This document shows positions 47,106-56,358 of a stretch of 64,000 nt of DNA, one piece after another (position 1 is the stretch's first letter; each line of letters begins with the position of its first letter). The notes beneath the pieces are model-generated. The model did no database searches, had not been told where the DNA came from, and saw nothing but the letters and a program-made list of their open reading frames with translations. The position numbers were made by a program, and so were the translations under genes. This DNA comes from Caulobacter segnis (GTDB lineage: Bacteria; Pseudomonadota; Alphaproteobacteria; Caulobacterales; Caulobacteraceae): the NCBI RefSeq assembly GCF_029543125.1, contig NZ_JARQWW010000002.1:496001-560000 (forward strand). The letters are read 5' to 3'.

Positions 47106-47765
47106 ATGCAAGTCCAGATCTCAGGCAAACACGTCGCTGTCGGTGATGCCCTGCGGACGCGGGTGACCGACGAAATCTCCTCCAGCATCGGCAAGTACTT
47201 CGAGCGCGGCGGCGACGCCGACATCGTTGTCAGCCGCGAAGGCCACGCCTTCCGGGTGGATTGTTCGGTGCTGCTGGCTTCCGGTCAGCAACTGCAGAGC
47301 CACGCGCTCGGCGGTGACGCCCATGGGGCGTTCGATGCGGCCCTGGCCAAGATCGAAACGCGCATCCGGCGCTACAAGCGCCGCCTGAAGAGCCATACCA
47401 ACGCCGCTGCGGCCAAGAACGCCGAAACCGCGCAATTCTATATCTTGCGTGCGCCCGATGTGGACGACGAGGCCGACGAGGAGTGGTTCGCCGAAGCCGA
47501 CCAGGGCGCGCCCAGCGCCATGGTCATCGCCGAGACACAGGCCGAGCTTAAGACGATGACCGTTTCTATGGCGGTCATGGAGTTGGACTTGACCGAAGGC
47601 CAGGCAATCGTGTTTAGGAACGCCGCCCATGGCGGTCTGTCGGTGGTGTACCGACGTTCTGACGGGAACATCGGCTGGATCGATCCCGAAAGGACCTCCA
47701 ATGGGCATGCTTCGAGCCGTTCGAACGGCGCCGCACATAACGGCGTTTCGTCCGGGACCCAGTAG
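47106..47765 (+). CDS. hpf: Ribosome hibernation factor HPF (long form)
   Basis: A 219-residue protein. The N-terminal HPF/YfiA beta-alpha-beta domain starts VQISGKHVAVGDALRTRVTDEISSSIGKYFE, and the C-terminal domain (MTVSMAVMELDLTEGQAIVFRNAAHGGLSVVYRRSDGNIGWIDP) allows dimerisation of 70S ribosomes into 100S. The linker of about 60 residues is acidic. It lies between exoD and ptsN, the standard neighbourhood downstream of rpoN. A Ser/Asn/Gly-rich tail is unstructured. Confidence 0.94.
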   Translation: MQVQISGKHVAVGDALRTRVTDEISSSIGKYFERGGDADIVVSREGHAFRVDCSVLLASGQQLQSHALGGDAHGAFDAALAKIETRIRRYKRRLKSHTNAAAAKNAETAQFYILRAPDVDDEADEEWFAEADQGAPSAMVIAETQAELKTMTVSMAVMELDLTEGQAIVFRNAAHGGLSVVYRRSDGNIGWIDPERTSNGHASSRSNGAAHNGVSSGTQ

Positions 47766-47821
47766 ACAGTCTGCGCGTTCTTGCCCGGCCGAGTTTCTCG
47801 ACCGGGCGTCGGCCGCCTGAC

Positions 47822-48310
47822 GTGAGCGAGCTTTCTAAGTCTATGAGTATCGGAGAGTTGCTGGACCGGCGGGCCATCTCGCCGCGCGCCAGCGCGCCTA
47901 ACAAGCGCCAAGCCCTGTCTGTCATCGCCGACATCGCCGCCCGCACCTTTGGCGTGGACGCCGATGAAGCGCTGGACGCCCTGCTGGAGCGTGAGGCCGC
48001 CGGTTCGACCGGCGTCGGCCAGGGCGTCGCCGTGCCGCATGCCCGCGTGTCGGGCCTGGACCGCATGCGGGCCGTGGTGGTCCGTCTGGAGCTGCCGATC
48101 GATTTCGATGCGGTGGACGACCAGCCGGTCGATCTGATGGTGGCCCTGTTCGCTCCGACGGAGGCCTCCAGCGCGGAACATCTGCGGGCCCTGGCCCGCG
48201 TCTCGCGCCTCCTGCGTCAGCCGGAGATTCGCGAACAGATTCGTCAGGCCAAGTCGGCCGACGCCATCCATGTCGTCCTAGGCAGCGAGCTCGCCAGCTC
48301 CGCCGCCTGA
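47822..48310 (+). CDS. ptsN: PTS IIA-like nitrogen regulatory protein PtsN (EIIA-Ntr)
   Basis: A 162-residue EIIA domain with the phosphoacceptor His73 in GVAVPHARV. The family fold starts with SKSMSIGELLDRRAI, and PVDLMVALFAPTEASSAEHLRALARVSRLLRQ follows. It receives phosphate from the nitrogen PTS and links carbon/nitrogen status to K+ transport and (p)ppGpp in alphaproteobacteria. The GTG start at 47822 begins MSELSK; an ATG seven codons later is an alternative. Confidence 0.94.
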   Translation: MSELSKSMSIGELLDRRAISPRASAPNKRQALSVIADIAARTFGVDADEALDALLEREAAGSTGVGQGVAVPHARVSGLDRMRAVVVRLELPIDFDAVDDQPVDLMVALFAPTEASSAEHLRALARVSRLLRQPEIREQIRQAKSADAIHVVLGSELASSAA

Positions 48311-48360
48311 CGAACGAGATCGGGCCGCGCCCTCTGTGAGCGCGGCCCGCCTTTCAAGCC

Positions 48361-48624
48361 TTAGTGAACCGAGACCGGCGCCAGCTCATGGGCGAGCGCG
48401 GCGGCGACGGCGGCCGCCTTGTCGGTGAGCACAGCCAGACGCGCGCCGTCGGCGCGATATACGGCGTAGAGCGTCTGCTCCGGGTCCAAAGACAGCGCCT
48501 GTTCGGGATCGGCGTCCGGGATGACCTCCGCGGCCTTGACCGGGCGGACATAGACGAGGTCGGGCGCGCCCAGCGCGGCGAAAGCCTCGTTCGAGAAGAC
48601 CGGGTTTTGCAATGTAGGCGTCAT
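48361..48624 (-). CDS. DUF1150 family protein
   Basis: An 87-residue protein. The frame matches DUF1150 ([22 protein letters not shown], then [28 protein letters not shown]). DUF1150 genes are regularly next to Hsp20 genes in alphaproteobacteria, as here. The start at 48624 has a strong GAAGGAGGTGG site; an upstream in-frame ATG is not supported. Function unknown, perhaps linked to the small heat-shock protein. Confidence 0.87.
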   Translation of the reverse strand: MTPTLQNPVFSNEAFAALGAPDLVYVRPVKAAEVIPDADPEQALSLDPEQTLYAVYRADGARLAVLTDKAAAVAAALAHELAPVSVH

Positions 48625-48706
48625 TTCGACCACCTCCTTCAAATTTCCAACGCGCCGCATGGCCGCCGGTTCAGCCGGCCATGACGCGGTGCGGGCGAGG
48701 GCAGGC

Positions 48707-49129
48707 TCAGCCCGCCGTTCGGATGGGTATTGTGCGGACCTGACGTTGCGGTTCGGGGCGGGCCAGATCCACGTGCAGGAGCCCGTGCTCCAGGATCGCC
48801 GCCTCCACCTCCATGCCGTCGGCCAGCACGAAGGCGCGGACGAAACCGCGCGCCGCGATGCCGCGATGAAGATAGGCCTTGTCCTGCCCTTCGCCCTCGC
48901 CGCGTCGCCCCGCGATGGTCAGTTGTCGGTCCTCGACCTGAACGAACAGTTGCTCGGGCGAGAATCCGGCCACGGCCAGGGTGATGCGGATCCCGCCGCC
49001 TTCGCGGGCCTCGACATTGTAGGGGGGATACCCCTCGCCAGCGGCCTTGGCGGCGCGCTCGATGAGATTGCGGGTATGGTCGAAGCCCAACAGGAAAGGG
49101 CTGTCGAAAAGCAGGGTGCGGGTCGTCAT
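48707..49129 (-). CDS. Hsp20 family small heat shock protein
   Basis: A 140-residue alpha-crystallin-type chaperone. The N-terminal arm is [22 protein letters not shown]. The crystallin domain starts [40 protein letters not shown]. The C-terminal IPI anchor (TIPIRTAG) is visible. It binds unfolded proteins under stress. The start at 49129 is where the family begins; an earlier in-frame start is arginine-rich and not conserved. It sits directly upstream of DUF1150 on the same strand, so the two are likely one operon. Confidence 0.93.
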   Translation of the reverse strand: MTTRTLLFDSPFLLGFDHTRNLIERAAKAAGEGYPPYNVEAREGGGIRITLAVAGFSPEQLFVQVEDRQLTIAGRRGEGEGQDKAYLHRGIAARGFVRAFVLADGMEVEAAILEHGLLHVDLARPEPQRQVRTIPIRTAG

Positions 49130-49318
49130 CGTCTGGAGCCCTTGAAAAGCGACTCCCGCCGCCGGCCCGGGATCGGCGCCGGATGCGGTCGTTCTTCTAG
49201 GTGGCGACGGCCAAGCCCCGCCGCAAGGGCGTCGGGAGCGAGCGTGAGGGCGCACCCGGCGACAGAACATGAAAAAGGCTTACTGTCCGGGCGCTCCCTT
49301 CAGCCGGACAGCATCGCG

Positions 49319-49669
49319 ATGACCAAGCACCGCATCTACACGACCAGCTTCGCCAGCGTTTACCCCCATTACGTCGCCAAGGCGCAAAGGAAGGGGCGCA
49401 CGCAGGCCGAGGTGGACGAGATCATCCTGTGGCTGACCGGCTTCACCCCGGATCAGTTCAAGACCCATCTGGAGCAGAAGACGGATTTCGAGGCTTTCTT
49501 CGCCGCCGCGCCGACGCTGAACCCCGCGCGGTCCCGGATCAAGGGCGTGGTCTGCGGCGTCCGCGTCGAGGAGGTGGCGGATCCGCTGATGCGGGAGATC
49601 CGCTATCTGGACAAGCTGATCGACGAGCTGGCCAAGGGAAAGGCGATGGAGAAGATCCTCAGGGCCTAG
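49319..49669 (+). CDS. DUF2200 family protein
   Basis: A 116-residue protein. It starts [39 protein letters not shown] and matches DUF2200 throughout. The fold is all-helical and there is no signal peptide. No function is known. The ATG at 49319 is used. The stop shares 4 bases with the convergent antiporter gene. Confidence 0.88.
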   Translation: MTKHRIYTTSFASVYPHYVAKAQRKGRTQAEVDEIILWLTGFTPDQFKTHLEQKTDFEAFFAAAPTLNPARSRIKGVVCGVRVEEVADPLMREIRYLDKLIDELAKGKAMEKILRA

Positions 49670-51300
49670 CGGCTCCAGCGCGTCTCCATCAGGTCGATCT
49701 CGCGCACCAGGTCGCGGGCGACGTCGTCCTTCAGCAGGCGGCGCTTCACCAGGCTGAACAGCTCCTCGCGCTCGGCCTTCATGGCGACGAGGCGCAGGTC
49801 GCGGTCGATCTCCTCCAGCATCTGCATCAGCTCGGCGTCGCCCCCGTCGCGCAGGCCGCCGTCGATACGGCGGCGATAGAGGCCCATGATGCGGGCTGCG
49901 GCCTCCGCGTGCAGGTCGGCATGAGTCTCCTGCCCCGCCGGCGGCTGGATGGCTTCGATCGCCCGGATCGCCGCCTTGGCCGCCGCCGCGCGCGCGGACT
50001 GAACCTCGTCGTGACGGCCCGGCTCCTCGGCGGCGTCGACCCCGCGCATGGCCCAGGGCAAGGCCAGGGCGGCGAGGATCAGGGACGCCAGGATCACGCC
50101 CGCCGCCAGGAAGATGGCCAGATTGCGCGCCGGCATCGGCGAGCCGTCGGCGACAAAGAAGGGGATGGTCAGCACGCCGGCCAGAGAGACCGCTCCTCGC
50201 ACGCCCGCCAGGGAGACGGCGGCCACCATCCGCCAGCTCGGCCTTTCGATCCTCTGCCCTTTCCGCTCGTAGCGCAGCCCCGCCATGCGGATCGACACCC
50301 AGACCCAGAGGAACCGCAGCACCACGAGGGCGGCCGTGATCGCCAGCACATAGACCGCCATCCACCACACCTCGTGGTGGCCGGATTGGCGGACTGTCCG
50401 CGCCGCCTTCTCCAGGATCGAGGGCATCTGCTGGCCGAGCAGCACGAACACCGCGCCGTTGGCGGTGAAGGCGACCGTGTCCCACACGGCGCTGCGGCGG
50501 ACACGGGTGCCGGCCTGGAGCTGGCCGCCGAGCTCGACGTAGCTCATGGCCACGCCGGCCGCGACGGCGGCCATGATGCCCGAGCAATGCACGGCCTCCG
50601 CCGCCAGATAGGCGCCGAAGGGGATCAGCAGGCTGATGAGGATCTCCGATCCGGGATCCTCGCCGAACCGGCGGGCCAGGCGCGATTTGAGGAAGCTGAC
50701 CGCCAGGGTGAAGCCCGCACCCGCCGCCACGCCGCCCAGGGCCAGCCACAGGAAGTTGAGCACCGCGTCCGGCAGGGAGAACACCCCGCTGACCGCCGCG
50801 GCGATGGCGAAGCGCAGGCAAACCAGGCCCGACGCGTCGTTGAGCAGGGACTCCGCCTCCAGCACCCGCATGATCCGCTCGGGGAAAGGTGTGCCCCGGG
50901 TGATGGCCGAGACCGCCACGGGATCGGTGGGCGCCAGAACGGCCGCCAGGGCGAAGGCCACCGGCAGGGGCATGGCGGGGATGAGCCAATGGATGAAGAA
51001 GCCGACCCCGACCACGGTGAACACCACCAGACCCAGGGCGAGCTGAAGGATCGGCCGGGCGTCCTGTTTGAGGTTGTGCTTGGGCATCCGCCAGCCGTCC
51101 AGGAACAGCAGCGGCGGCAGGATCAGCAGAAAGAAGATCTCCGGCCGCAGGTCGATGGTGATCCCCGCCAGCCCGGCGATGGCCGCGCCCAGCGCCACTT
51201 GCACGAGGGGCAGCGGCACGACCACGGGCAGCATGCGCACCAGGTATCCGCTGGCCACGACGGCCAGCAGCAGAAGGAGCACCAAGGTCACGATCGCCAT
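49666..51300 (-). CDS. CPA1-type Na+/H+ antiporter (NhaP-like)
   Basis: A 544-residue protein with about 12 helices in residues 1-400 and a C-terminal cytoplasmic domain of ~140 residues. The CPA1 marks are [17 protein letters not shown] near residue 50, [13 protein letters not shown] near residue 125 (ion-site Asp), [19 protein letters not shown] near residue 150 and [16 protein letters not shown] near residue 330. It exports Na+ or K+ in exchange for H+. The tail [30 protein letters not shown] is a regulatory helical domain. Confidence 0.92.
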   Translation of the reverse strand: MAIVTLVLLLLLAVVASGYLVRMLPVVVPLPLVQVALGAAIAGLAGITIDLRPEIFFLLILPPLLFLDGWRMPKHNLKQDARPILQLALGLVVFTVVGVGFFIHWLIPAMPLPVAFALAAVLAPTDPVAVSAITRGTPFPERIMRVLEAESLLNDASGLVCLRFAIAAAVSGVFSLPDAVLNFLWLALGGVAAGAGFTLAVSFLKSRLARRFGEDPGSEILISLLIPFGAYLAAEAVHCSGIMAAVAAGVAMSYVELGGQLQAGTRVRRSAVWDTVAFTANGAVFVLLGQQMPSILEKAARTVRQSGHHEVWWMAVYVLAITAALVVLRFLWVWVSIRMAGLRYERKGQRIERPSWRMVAAVSLAGVRGAVSLAGVLTIPFFVADGSPMPARNLAIFLAAGVILASLILAALALPWAMRGVDAAEEPGRHDEVQSARAAAAKAAIRAIEAIQPPAGQETHADLHAEAAARIMGLYRRRIDGGLRDGGDAELMQMLEEIDRDLRLVAMKAEREELFSLVKRRLLKDDVARDLVREIDLMETRWSR

Positions 51301-51418
51301 GGCCGCAACATGCCGGGCGGGAGCCGTCGCATCAACCGCGCGTGCGAGCCCATGTCGCAGCGACGACGCGGGCGGCCATGGTTAAGGGAGGAGCGTTCCC
51401 TCCTGCCCGAGCCCTCCC

Positions 51419-51616
51419 ATGCTGAAGCTGCTGACCGCCGGCGTCGTTTCCGAATACGCATCGTGCGCGGCCGTGATCCTGACCAGCACTCTGGTGGGAG
51501 CCTATGCGGCCCAGGGCATGACCCCCGCCCAGTGGCTGGGCGGGCTCGCCGCGGTCGGCGGCGCCATCGCCTGGGCGGTGATCGTGCGGGTCTGGCCGGC
51601 GGCCCCGGCGGCGTAA
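51419..51616 (+). CDS. Small membrane protein of unknown function
   Basis: A 65-residue ORF with two hydrophobic stretches (residues 5-30 and 38-60: VVSEYASCAAVILTSTLVGAY and LAAVGGAIAWAVIVRVW), suggesting a two-helix membrane protein. Codon use is coding-like. No domain known, and the ribosome site is weak. It lies between the antiporter and the amidohydrolase, divergent from the former. Confidence 0.45.
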   Translation: MLKLLTAGVVSEYASCAAVILTSTLVGAYAAQGMTPAQWLGGLAAVGGAIAWAVIVRVWPAAPAA

Positions 51617-51688
51617 ACCGCACGCTCCGACTGGCGCCCCCCGCGAAGTGCGGGTTAAGAGTCGCCCCCTCAGTACTCGGGGGGACTT

Positions 51689-54600
51689 ATGAAGCGCCTA
51701 TTCCTGACCACCGCGGCGGGCATCGCCCTCGCGTTCGCCACCACCGCCATCGCCCAGGACGCCAAGCCGGCCGACAAGCCCAAGTGGGACGTCGCCAATC
51801 CTCCCGGACCGGGCAAGGACGTGAGGATCGACGTCACCTCCGGCACCTGGATGGCCGTGGACGTCAGCCCGGACGGCAAGGAGATCATCTTCGACCTGCT
51901 GGGCGATCTCTATGTGATGCCCATCGGCGGCGGCGAGGCCAAGGCCCTGACCAGCGGCGTGGCCTGGGACATGCAGCCCCGCTATTCCCCCAACGGCAAG
52001 TGGATCGCCTTCACCTCCGACCGCGGCGGCGGCGACAACCTGTGGGTCATGGACCGCGACGGTTCGAACGCCAAACAGGTCAGCAAGGAGACCTTCCGCC
52101 TGCTGAACTCCCCGGCCTGGACGCCGGACAGCGAGTTCCTGGTGGGCCGAAAGCACTTCACCTCCGGCCGCTCTCTGGGGGCGGGCGAGATGTGGCTCTA
52201 CCACCGCTCCGGCGGTGACGGCGTGCAGCTGACCGAGCGCCGCACCCAGCAAAAGGATACGGGCGAACCGGCCTTCTCCCCCGACGGCCGCTACCTCTAT
52301 TACAGCGACGAGACCACGCCCGGCGGCGTGTTCGAGTACAGCAAGGACCCCAACAGCCAGCTCTATGTGATCCAGCGCCTGGATCGTCAGACCGGCGACA
52401 CCGAGTCCTTCGTCACCGGCCCGGGCGGTTCGATCCGCCCGACTCCCTCGCCGGACGGCAAGTCCCTGGCCTTCATCCGACGCGACCGTTTCCAGTCGAA
52501 GCTCTACGTTCTGGACCTCGAGAGCGGCCGCGAGACGCCGATCTATGAGCATCTCGACCGCGACATGCAGGAGACCTGGGCGATCCACGGCGTCTATCCG
52601 GGCATCGCCTGGACGCCGGACAACAAGTCCCTGGTCTTCTGGGCCGGCGGCAAGATCAACCGCGTGGACGTGGCCTCCAAGTCGGCGGCCGTGATCCCCT
52701 TCCACGTGGCGGACACCCGCCGCGTGGCCGACGCCGTCCGCTTCCCGGTCGAGGTGGCGCCCGACCAGTTCGAGGTGAAGATGACCCGTTGGGCCACCAC
52801 CTCGCCGGACGGCAAGAAGGCGGTGTTCGAGGCCCTGGGCCATCTGTGGATCAAGGACCTGCCCAGCGGCGCGGCCCGCCGCCTGACCAGGCAGAGCGAC
52901 CACTTCGAGCTCTATCCATCCTGGTCGCGCGACAGCCGCTCCATCGTCTACACAACCTGGAACGACAAGGACTTCGGCTCGATCCGCGTGGTCAGCGCCA
53001 TGGGCGGCGAAGGCCGCAAGGTGACCAGCAAGCCGGGCGACTATATCGAGCCGGCCTTCTCGCCGGACGGCCAGACCATCGTCTATCGGGCCACCCGCGA
53101 CGGCTTCCTGATCTCGTCGGTGAACGCCCGCGAGACCGGCCTCTATTCGATCCCGGCCAAGGGCGGCGAGGCGAGCCTGATCAGCAAGAAGGGCGCCGCC
53201 CCGCAGTTCGGCGCCAAGTCCGACCGCGTGTTCTTCATGACCAATGACGGCGACAAGCGCACCCTGCGCTCGGCCGGCGTCAAGGGCGGCGAGGAACGCT
53301 CGCACCTGACCTCGCAATGGGCGTCGGAATTCTCCATCTCGCCGGATGAGAAGTGGCTGGCCTGGACCGAACGGTTCAACGTCTATGTCGCGCCCTTCGT
53401 GGCGACGTCGAAGACGCTGCAGATGGCGCCCAAGGGCTCGGCCCTGCCGCAGGCCAAGGTCACCCGCGACGCCGGCGAATGGCTGCACTGGTCAGGCGAC
53501 TCCAAGCGCCTTCAATGGTCGCTGGGCAACGAGCTGTTCACCCGGGACCTGAAGGACAGCTTCGCCTTCGTGGACGGCGCGCCGGCCACCCTGCCCAAGG
53601 CGCCGGAAGCGGGGATCAAGCTCGGCTTCACCCAGGCCTACGACAAGCCCACGGGCCGCGTGGCCCTGACCGGCGGCCGCCTGATCACCATGAAGGGCGA
53701 TGAGGTCATCGAGGACGGGGTGGTCGTTCTGAACGGCAACCGGATCGAAGCCATCGGTGCGCGCGGTTCGGTGACCGTTCCCGCCGACGCCAAGGTGTTC
53801 GACATCGCCGGCAAGACCGTGATCCCCGGCCTGATCGACGCCCACTGGCACGGCTCCATGGGCGCGGACGAGATCATTCCGCAGCAGAGCTGGGAGAACT
53901 ACGCCTCCCTCGGCTACGGGGTGACCACCCTGCACGACCCGTCCAACGATACGACCGAGATCTTCGCTCACAGCGAACTGGGCAAGGCGGGCATGGTCGT
54001 GGCGCCGCGCATCTTCAGCACGGGCTCGATCCTGTATGGGGCGACCACGGCGGGCACCGCCCAGATCGACAGCCTGGACGACGCCCTGGGCCACCTGCGC
54101 CGCCTGAAGGCCGCCGGCGCCTGGTCGGTGAAGAGCTACAACCAGCCCCGTCGTGAACAGCGCCAGCAGATCATCGAGGCGGCCCGCCAGCTGGGCATGA
54201 TGGTCACGCCGGAAGGCGGCTCGCTCTATCACATGAACATGAACATGATCGCCGACGGCCACACCACCATCGAGCACTCCGTGCCGGTGGCCAAGATGTA
54301 CGAGGACGTCGACCAGTTCTGGAGCCAGTCCAAGACCGCCTATACCCCGACCCTGGTGGTGGCCTTCGGCGGTTTCGCGGGCGACCTCTATTGGACCCAG
54401 GCCACGGAGGTCTGGAAGGAGCCGATCCTCAACAAGTACGTGCCCCGCCGCCTGATCGACTCCACCACCCGCCGCCCCACCAAGGTGCCGGAGGAGGAGG
54501 CGAACCACATCAACGTGGCGCGGGAGGCCAAGGAGCTGAACGACCTGGGCGTGCCGGTCTCGATCGGCGCCCACGGCCAGCGCGAAGGCCTCGGCTCCCA

Positions 54601-54946
54601 CTGGGAGATGTGGTCCTTCGTCCAGGGCGGCATGAGCAACCATCAGGCCCTGAAGGCGGGCACCATCAACCCGGCCAACGCTCTGGGCATGAACAAGGAC
54701 CTCGGCTCGCTGGAGGCCGGCAAGCTGGCCGACCTGGTGGTGCTGGACAAAAACCCGCTGGAGAACATCCGCAACACCACCTCGATCCGCTACGTGATCG
54801 CCAACGGCCGCGTCTATGACGACAACATGGACGAGGTCGGCACGCGGATGCGCAAGCGCATGCCGTTCTGGTTCGCCGAAACCGGCGGCGAGGTGTGGAG
54901 CGCCGGCGGCCTGACCAACGCCAACACCCATACCCACGAGGACTAG
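51689..54946 (+). CDS. Exported TolB-propeller / amidohydrolase fusion protein
   Basis: A 1085-residue protein with a Sec signal (TTAAGIALAFATTAIAQD). Residues 50-640 form tandem TolB/WD40-like propeller units (PDGKEIIFDLLGDLYVMPIGGGEAKALT, YSPNGKWIAFTSDRGGGDNLWVMDRDG and more). Residues 650-1080 are an amidohydrolase with the metal-binding DAHWHGSMG near residue 713, a late HINVAREAKELNDLGVPVSIGAHGQ block and GSLEAGKLADLVVLD. Related proteins cleave peptides or amides in the periplasm and are often in TonB-linked gene sets. The two halves seem to be one gene, with no frameshift visible. Confidence 0.92.
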   Translation: MKRLFLTTAAGIALAFATTAIAQDAKPADKPKWDVANPPGPGKDVRIDVTSGTWMAVDVSPDGKEIIFDLLGDLYVMPIGGGEAKALTSGVAWDMQPRYSPNGKWIAFTSDRGGGDNLWVMDRDGSNAKQVSKETFRLLNSPAWTPDSEFLVGRKHFTSGRSLGAGEMWLYHRSGGDGVQLTERRTQQKDTGEPAFSPDGRYLYYSDETTPGGVFEYSKDPNSQLYVIQRLDRQTGDTESFVTGPGGSIRPTPSPDGKSLAFIRRDRFQSKLYVLDLESGRETPIYEHLDRDMQETWAIHGVYPGIAWTPDNKSLVFWAGGKINRVDVASKSAAVIPFHVADTRRVADAVRFPVEVAPDQFEVKMTRWATTSPDGKKAVFEALGHLWIKDLPSGAARRLTRQSDHFELYPSWSRDSRSIVYTTWNDKDFGSIRVVSAMGGEGRKVTSKPGDYIEPAFSPDGQTIVYRATRDGFLISSVNARETGLYSIPAKGGEASLISKKGAAPQFGAKSDRVFFMTNDGDKRTLRSAGVKGGEERSHLTSQWASEFSISPDEKWLAWTERFNVYVAPFVATSKTLQMAPKGSALPQAKVTRDAGEWLHWSGDSKRLQWSLGNELFTRDLKDSFAFVDGAPATLPKAPEAGIKLGFTQAYDKPTGRVALTGGRLITMKGDEVIEDGVVVLNGNRIEAIGARGSVTVPADAKVFDIAGKTVIPGLIDAHWHGSMGADEIIPQQSWENYASLGYGVTTLHDPSNDTTEIFAHSELGKAGMVVAPRIFSTGSILYGATTAGTAQIDSLDDALGHLRRLKAAGAWSVKSYNQPRREQRQQIIEAARQLGMMVTPEGGSLYHMNMNMIADGHTTIEHSVPVAKMYEDVDQFWSQSKTAYTPTLVVAFGGFAGDLYWTQATEVWKEPILNKYVPRRLIDSTTRRPTKVPEEEANHINVAREAKELNDLGVPVSIGAHGQREGLGSHWEMWSFVQGGMSNHQALKAGTINPANALGMNKDLGSLEAGKLADLVVLDKNPLENIRNTTSIRYVIANGRVYDDNMDEVGTRMRKRMPFWFAETGGEVWSAGGLTNANTHTHED

Positions 54947-55227
54947 AAGGCTTCTGCGCAAGCCTGACGGTCAGACGGCCCCGGAGCAGTCCGGGGCCGT
55001 TTTCGTCTGCCGGCCAAGAAAAACCCCGGCCTTCCGGGGCCGGGGTCAAGTTCGCAATCTTTTGGGGGACACTGCTGAACTAGCTCAGCCATAACGAAGC
55101 TGAGCCATTCCGGTTCCGGGCCCGTCGGCGGATCTAGAAACAAAAAATCACACAGCGACCGCCCGAGCGGAGGCTCGGCGCGCCATGGACGCCCTATATA
55201 GGGAACGACCTTTCTTGGGAGTGTGTG
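54947..55227. other. Intergenic region between the amidohydrolase and Tim44-like genes
   Basis: It holds a terminator for the amidohydrolase (hairpin 54975-55000) and a GC-rich palindromic hairpin near 55024-55045. A further dyad around 55074-55106 (GCTGA... with GCTCAGC/GCTGAGC arms) and the AT-rich promoter region of the next gene follow. No ORF with coding character. Confidence 0.55.
54975..55003 (+). terminator. Rho-independent terminator after the amidohydrolase gene
   Basis: ACGGCCCCGG (54975-54984) pairs perfectly with CCGGGGCCGT (54991-55000) around AGCAGT, followed by TTT. It sits 29 bases after the stop codon. Confidence 0.85.
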
Positions 55228-56253
55228 ATGAACGTTGGAAAATCCAGGCTCATGGCGGTGCTCGGCGCCGCGCTCTGCATCGGGCTGGTGAGCTTGGACA
55301 CGGCCGACGCGGCGCGCCGCGGCGGCAGCTTCGGCAGCCGGGGCTCGCGCACCTACCAGGCGCCGCGGACCACCCAGACCGCTCCGCAGCAGGCCGCGCC
55401 GATCCAGCGCTCCATGACCCAACCCGCCCCCGGCCAGCAGACGGCGCGCCCCGGCGCGCCGGCGGCGAACCGCCAGCAGGCTCAAGCCCCGCAGCAGCAG
55501 CGTCGCGGCGGCTTCCTGGGCGGTCTGGGCGGCGGCATCCTCGGCGGCCTGCTCGCGGGCGGCCTCATCGGCGCCCTGATGGGCAACGGCTTCGGCGCGG
55601 GCATGGCCGGCATGGCCGCCATGCTGATGCAGATCGCCCTCATCGCCGGCATCGCCTTCCTGGCGTTCAGCCTGTTCAAGATGTTCCGCCGTCGCCAGCA
55701 GCCCGCCATGGCCGGCGCGGCGAACAACGCCGGCTGGTCGAGCAACGCCCGCAGCAGCGGCGAGGTGGTCTATCCGGAGGGCTTCGGCCGTCAGCCGCAA
55801 GCCGCGCCCGCCTACACCCCGCCCCCGGCTCCTGAAGTCGCCAGCCACGAGATCGGCGTCACCGGCCAGGACCGGGAGACCTTCGAGCGCCTGCTGATGG
55901 AGATCCAGGACGCCTTCGGCCGCGAGGACTACGCCGCTCTGCGCGAACGGACGACGCCGGAAGTCATGGGCTATCTGGCCGAAGAGCTGGGTCAGAACGC
56001 CACCGAGGGCCGCCACAATGAAATCTCGGACACCAAGCTGCTTGAGGCCGACATCGCCGAGGCCTGGCACGAAGAAGGCCGCGACTACGCCACGGCCGCC
56101 ATGCGCTACGAGTTCGTGGATGTGGTGCGCGAGCGGGCCACCGGCGCGATCCTGGAAGGCGACCCCAACCAGCGTGTCCAGAAGACCGAGGTGTGGACCT
56201 TCGTCCGCCAGGGCGGCGGCCAGTGGAAGCTGTCGGCGATCCAGGAAGCCTGA
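55228..56253 (+). CDS. Tim44-like domain membrane protein
   Basis: A 341-residue protein. It has a signal/anchor at the N-terminus (LMAVLGAALCIGLVSLDTADA) and a Gln/Pro-rich linker (residues 45-90). A Gly-rich hydrophobic region follows (GFLGGLGGGILGGLLAGGLIGALMGNGFGAG plus AMLMQIALIAGIAFLAFSLF). The C-terminal Tim44/MRPL45-like domain (FERLLMEIQDAFGREDYAALRERTTPEVMGYLAEEL, VWTFVRQGGGQWKLSAIQEA) ends the protein. In mitochondria the domain contacts import motors; in bacteria the role is unclear. The ATG at 55228 is preferred to the GTG one codon earlier. A strong terminator follows the gene. Confidence 0.9.
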   Translation: MNVGKSRLMAVLGAALCIGLVSLDTADAARRGGSFGSRGSRTYQAPRTTQTAPQQAAPIQRSMTQPAPGQQTARPGAPAANRQQAQAPQQQRRGGFLGGLGGGILGGLLAGGLIGALMGNGFGAGMAGMAAMLMQIALIAGIAFLAFSLFKMFRRRQQPAMAGAANNAGWSSNARSSGEVVYPEGFGRQPQAAPAYTPPPAPEVASHEIGVTGQDRETFERLLMEIQDAFGREDYAALRERTTPEVMGYLAEELGQNATEGRHNEISDTKLLEADIAEAWHEEGRDYATAAMRYEFVDVVRERATGAILEGDPNQRVQKTEVWTFVRQGGGQWKLSAIQEA

Positions 56254-56277
56254 CGCAGCCGCCGCGATGACAAACGA

Positions 56278-56309
56278 AAGGCCCCGCAGTCTTCTGCGGG
56301 GCCTTTTTT
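56278..56309 (+). terminator. Rho-independent terminator after the Tim44-like gene
   Basis: AAGGCCCCGCAG (56278-56289) pairs perfectly with CTGCGGGGCCTT (56294-56305), followed by a T run. It lies between this gene and the convergent OmpA gene, so it can serve both directions. Confidence 0.9.
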
Positions 56310-56358
56310 GTCGCTTTGTCTCGCAATTCTCCGCCGGCTTGTCTTCGATCTCCGTCGA

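Noticed and set aside
48625..48660. Upstream start for the DUF1150 gene.
   Set aside because: The strong GGAGG site lies just before the ATG at 48624, which fits the family N-terminus.
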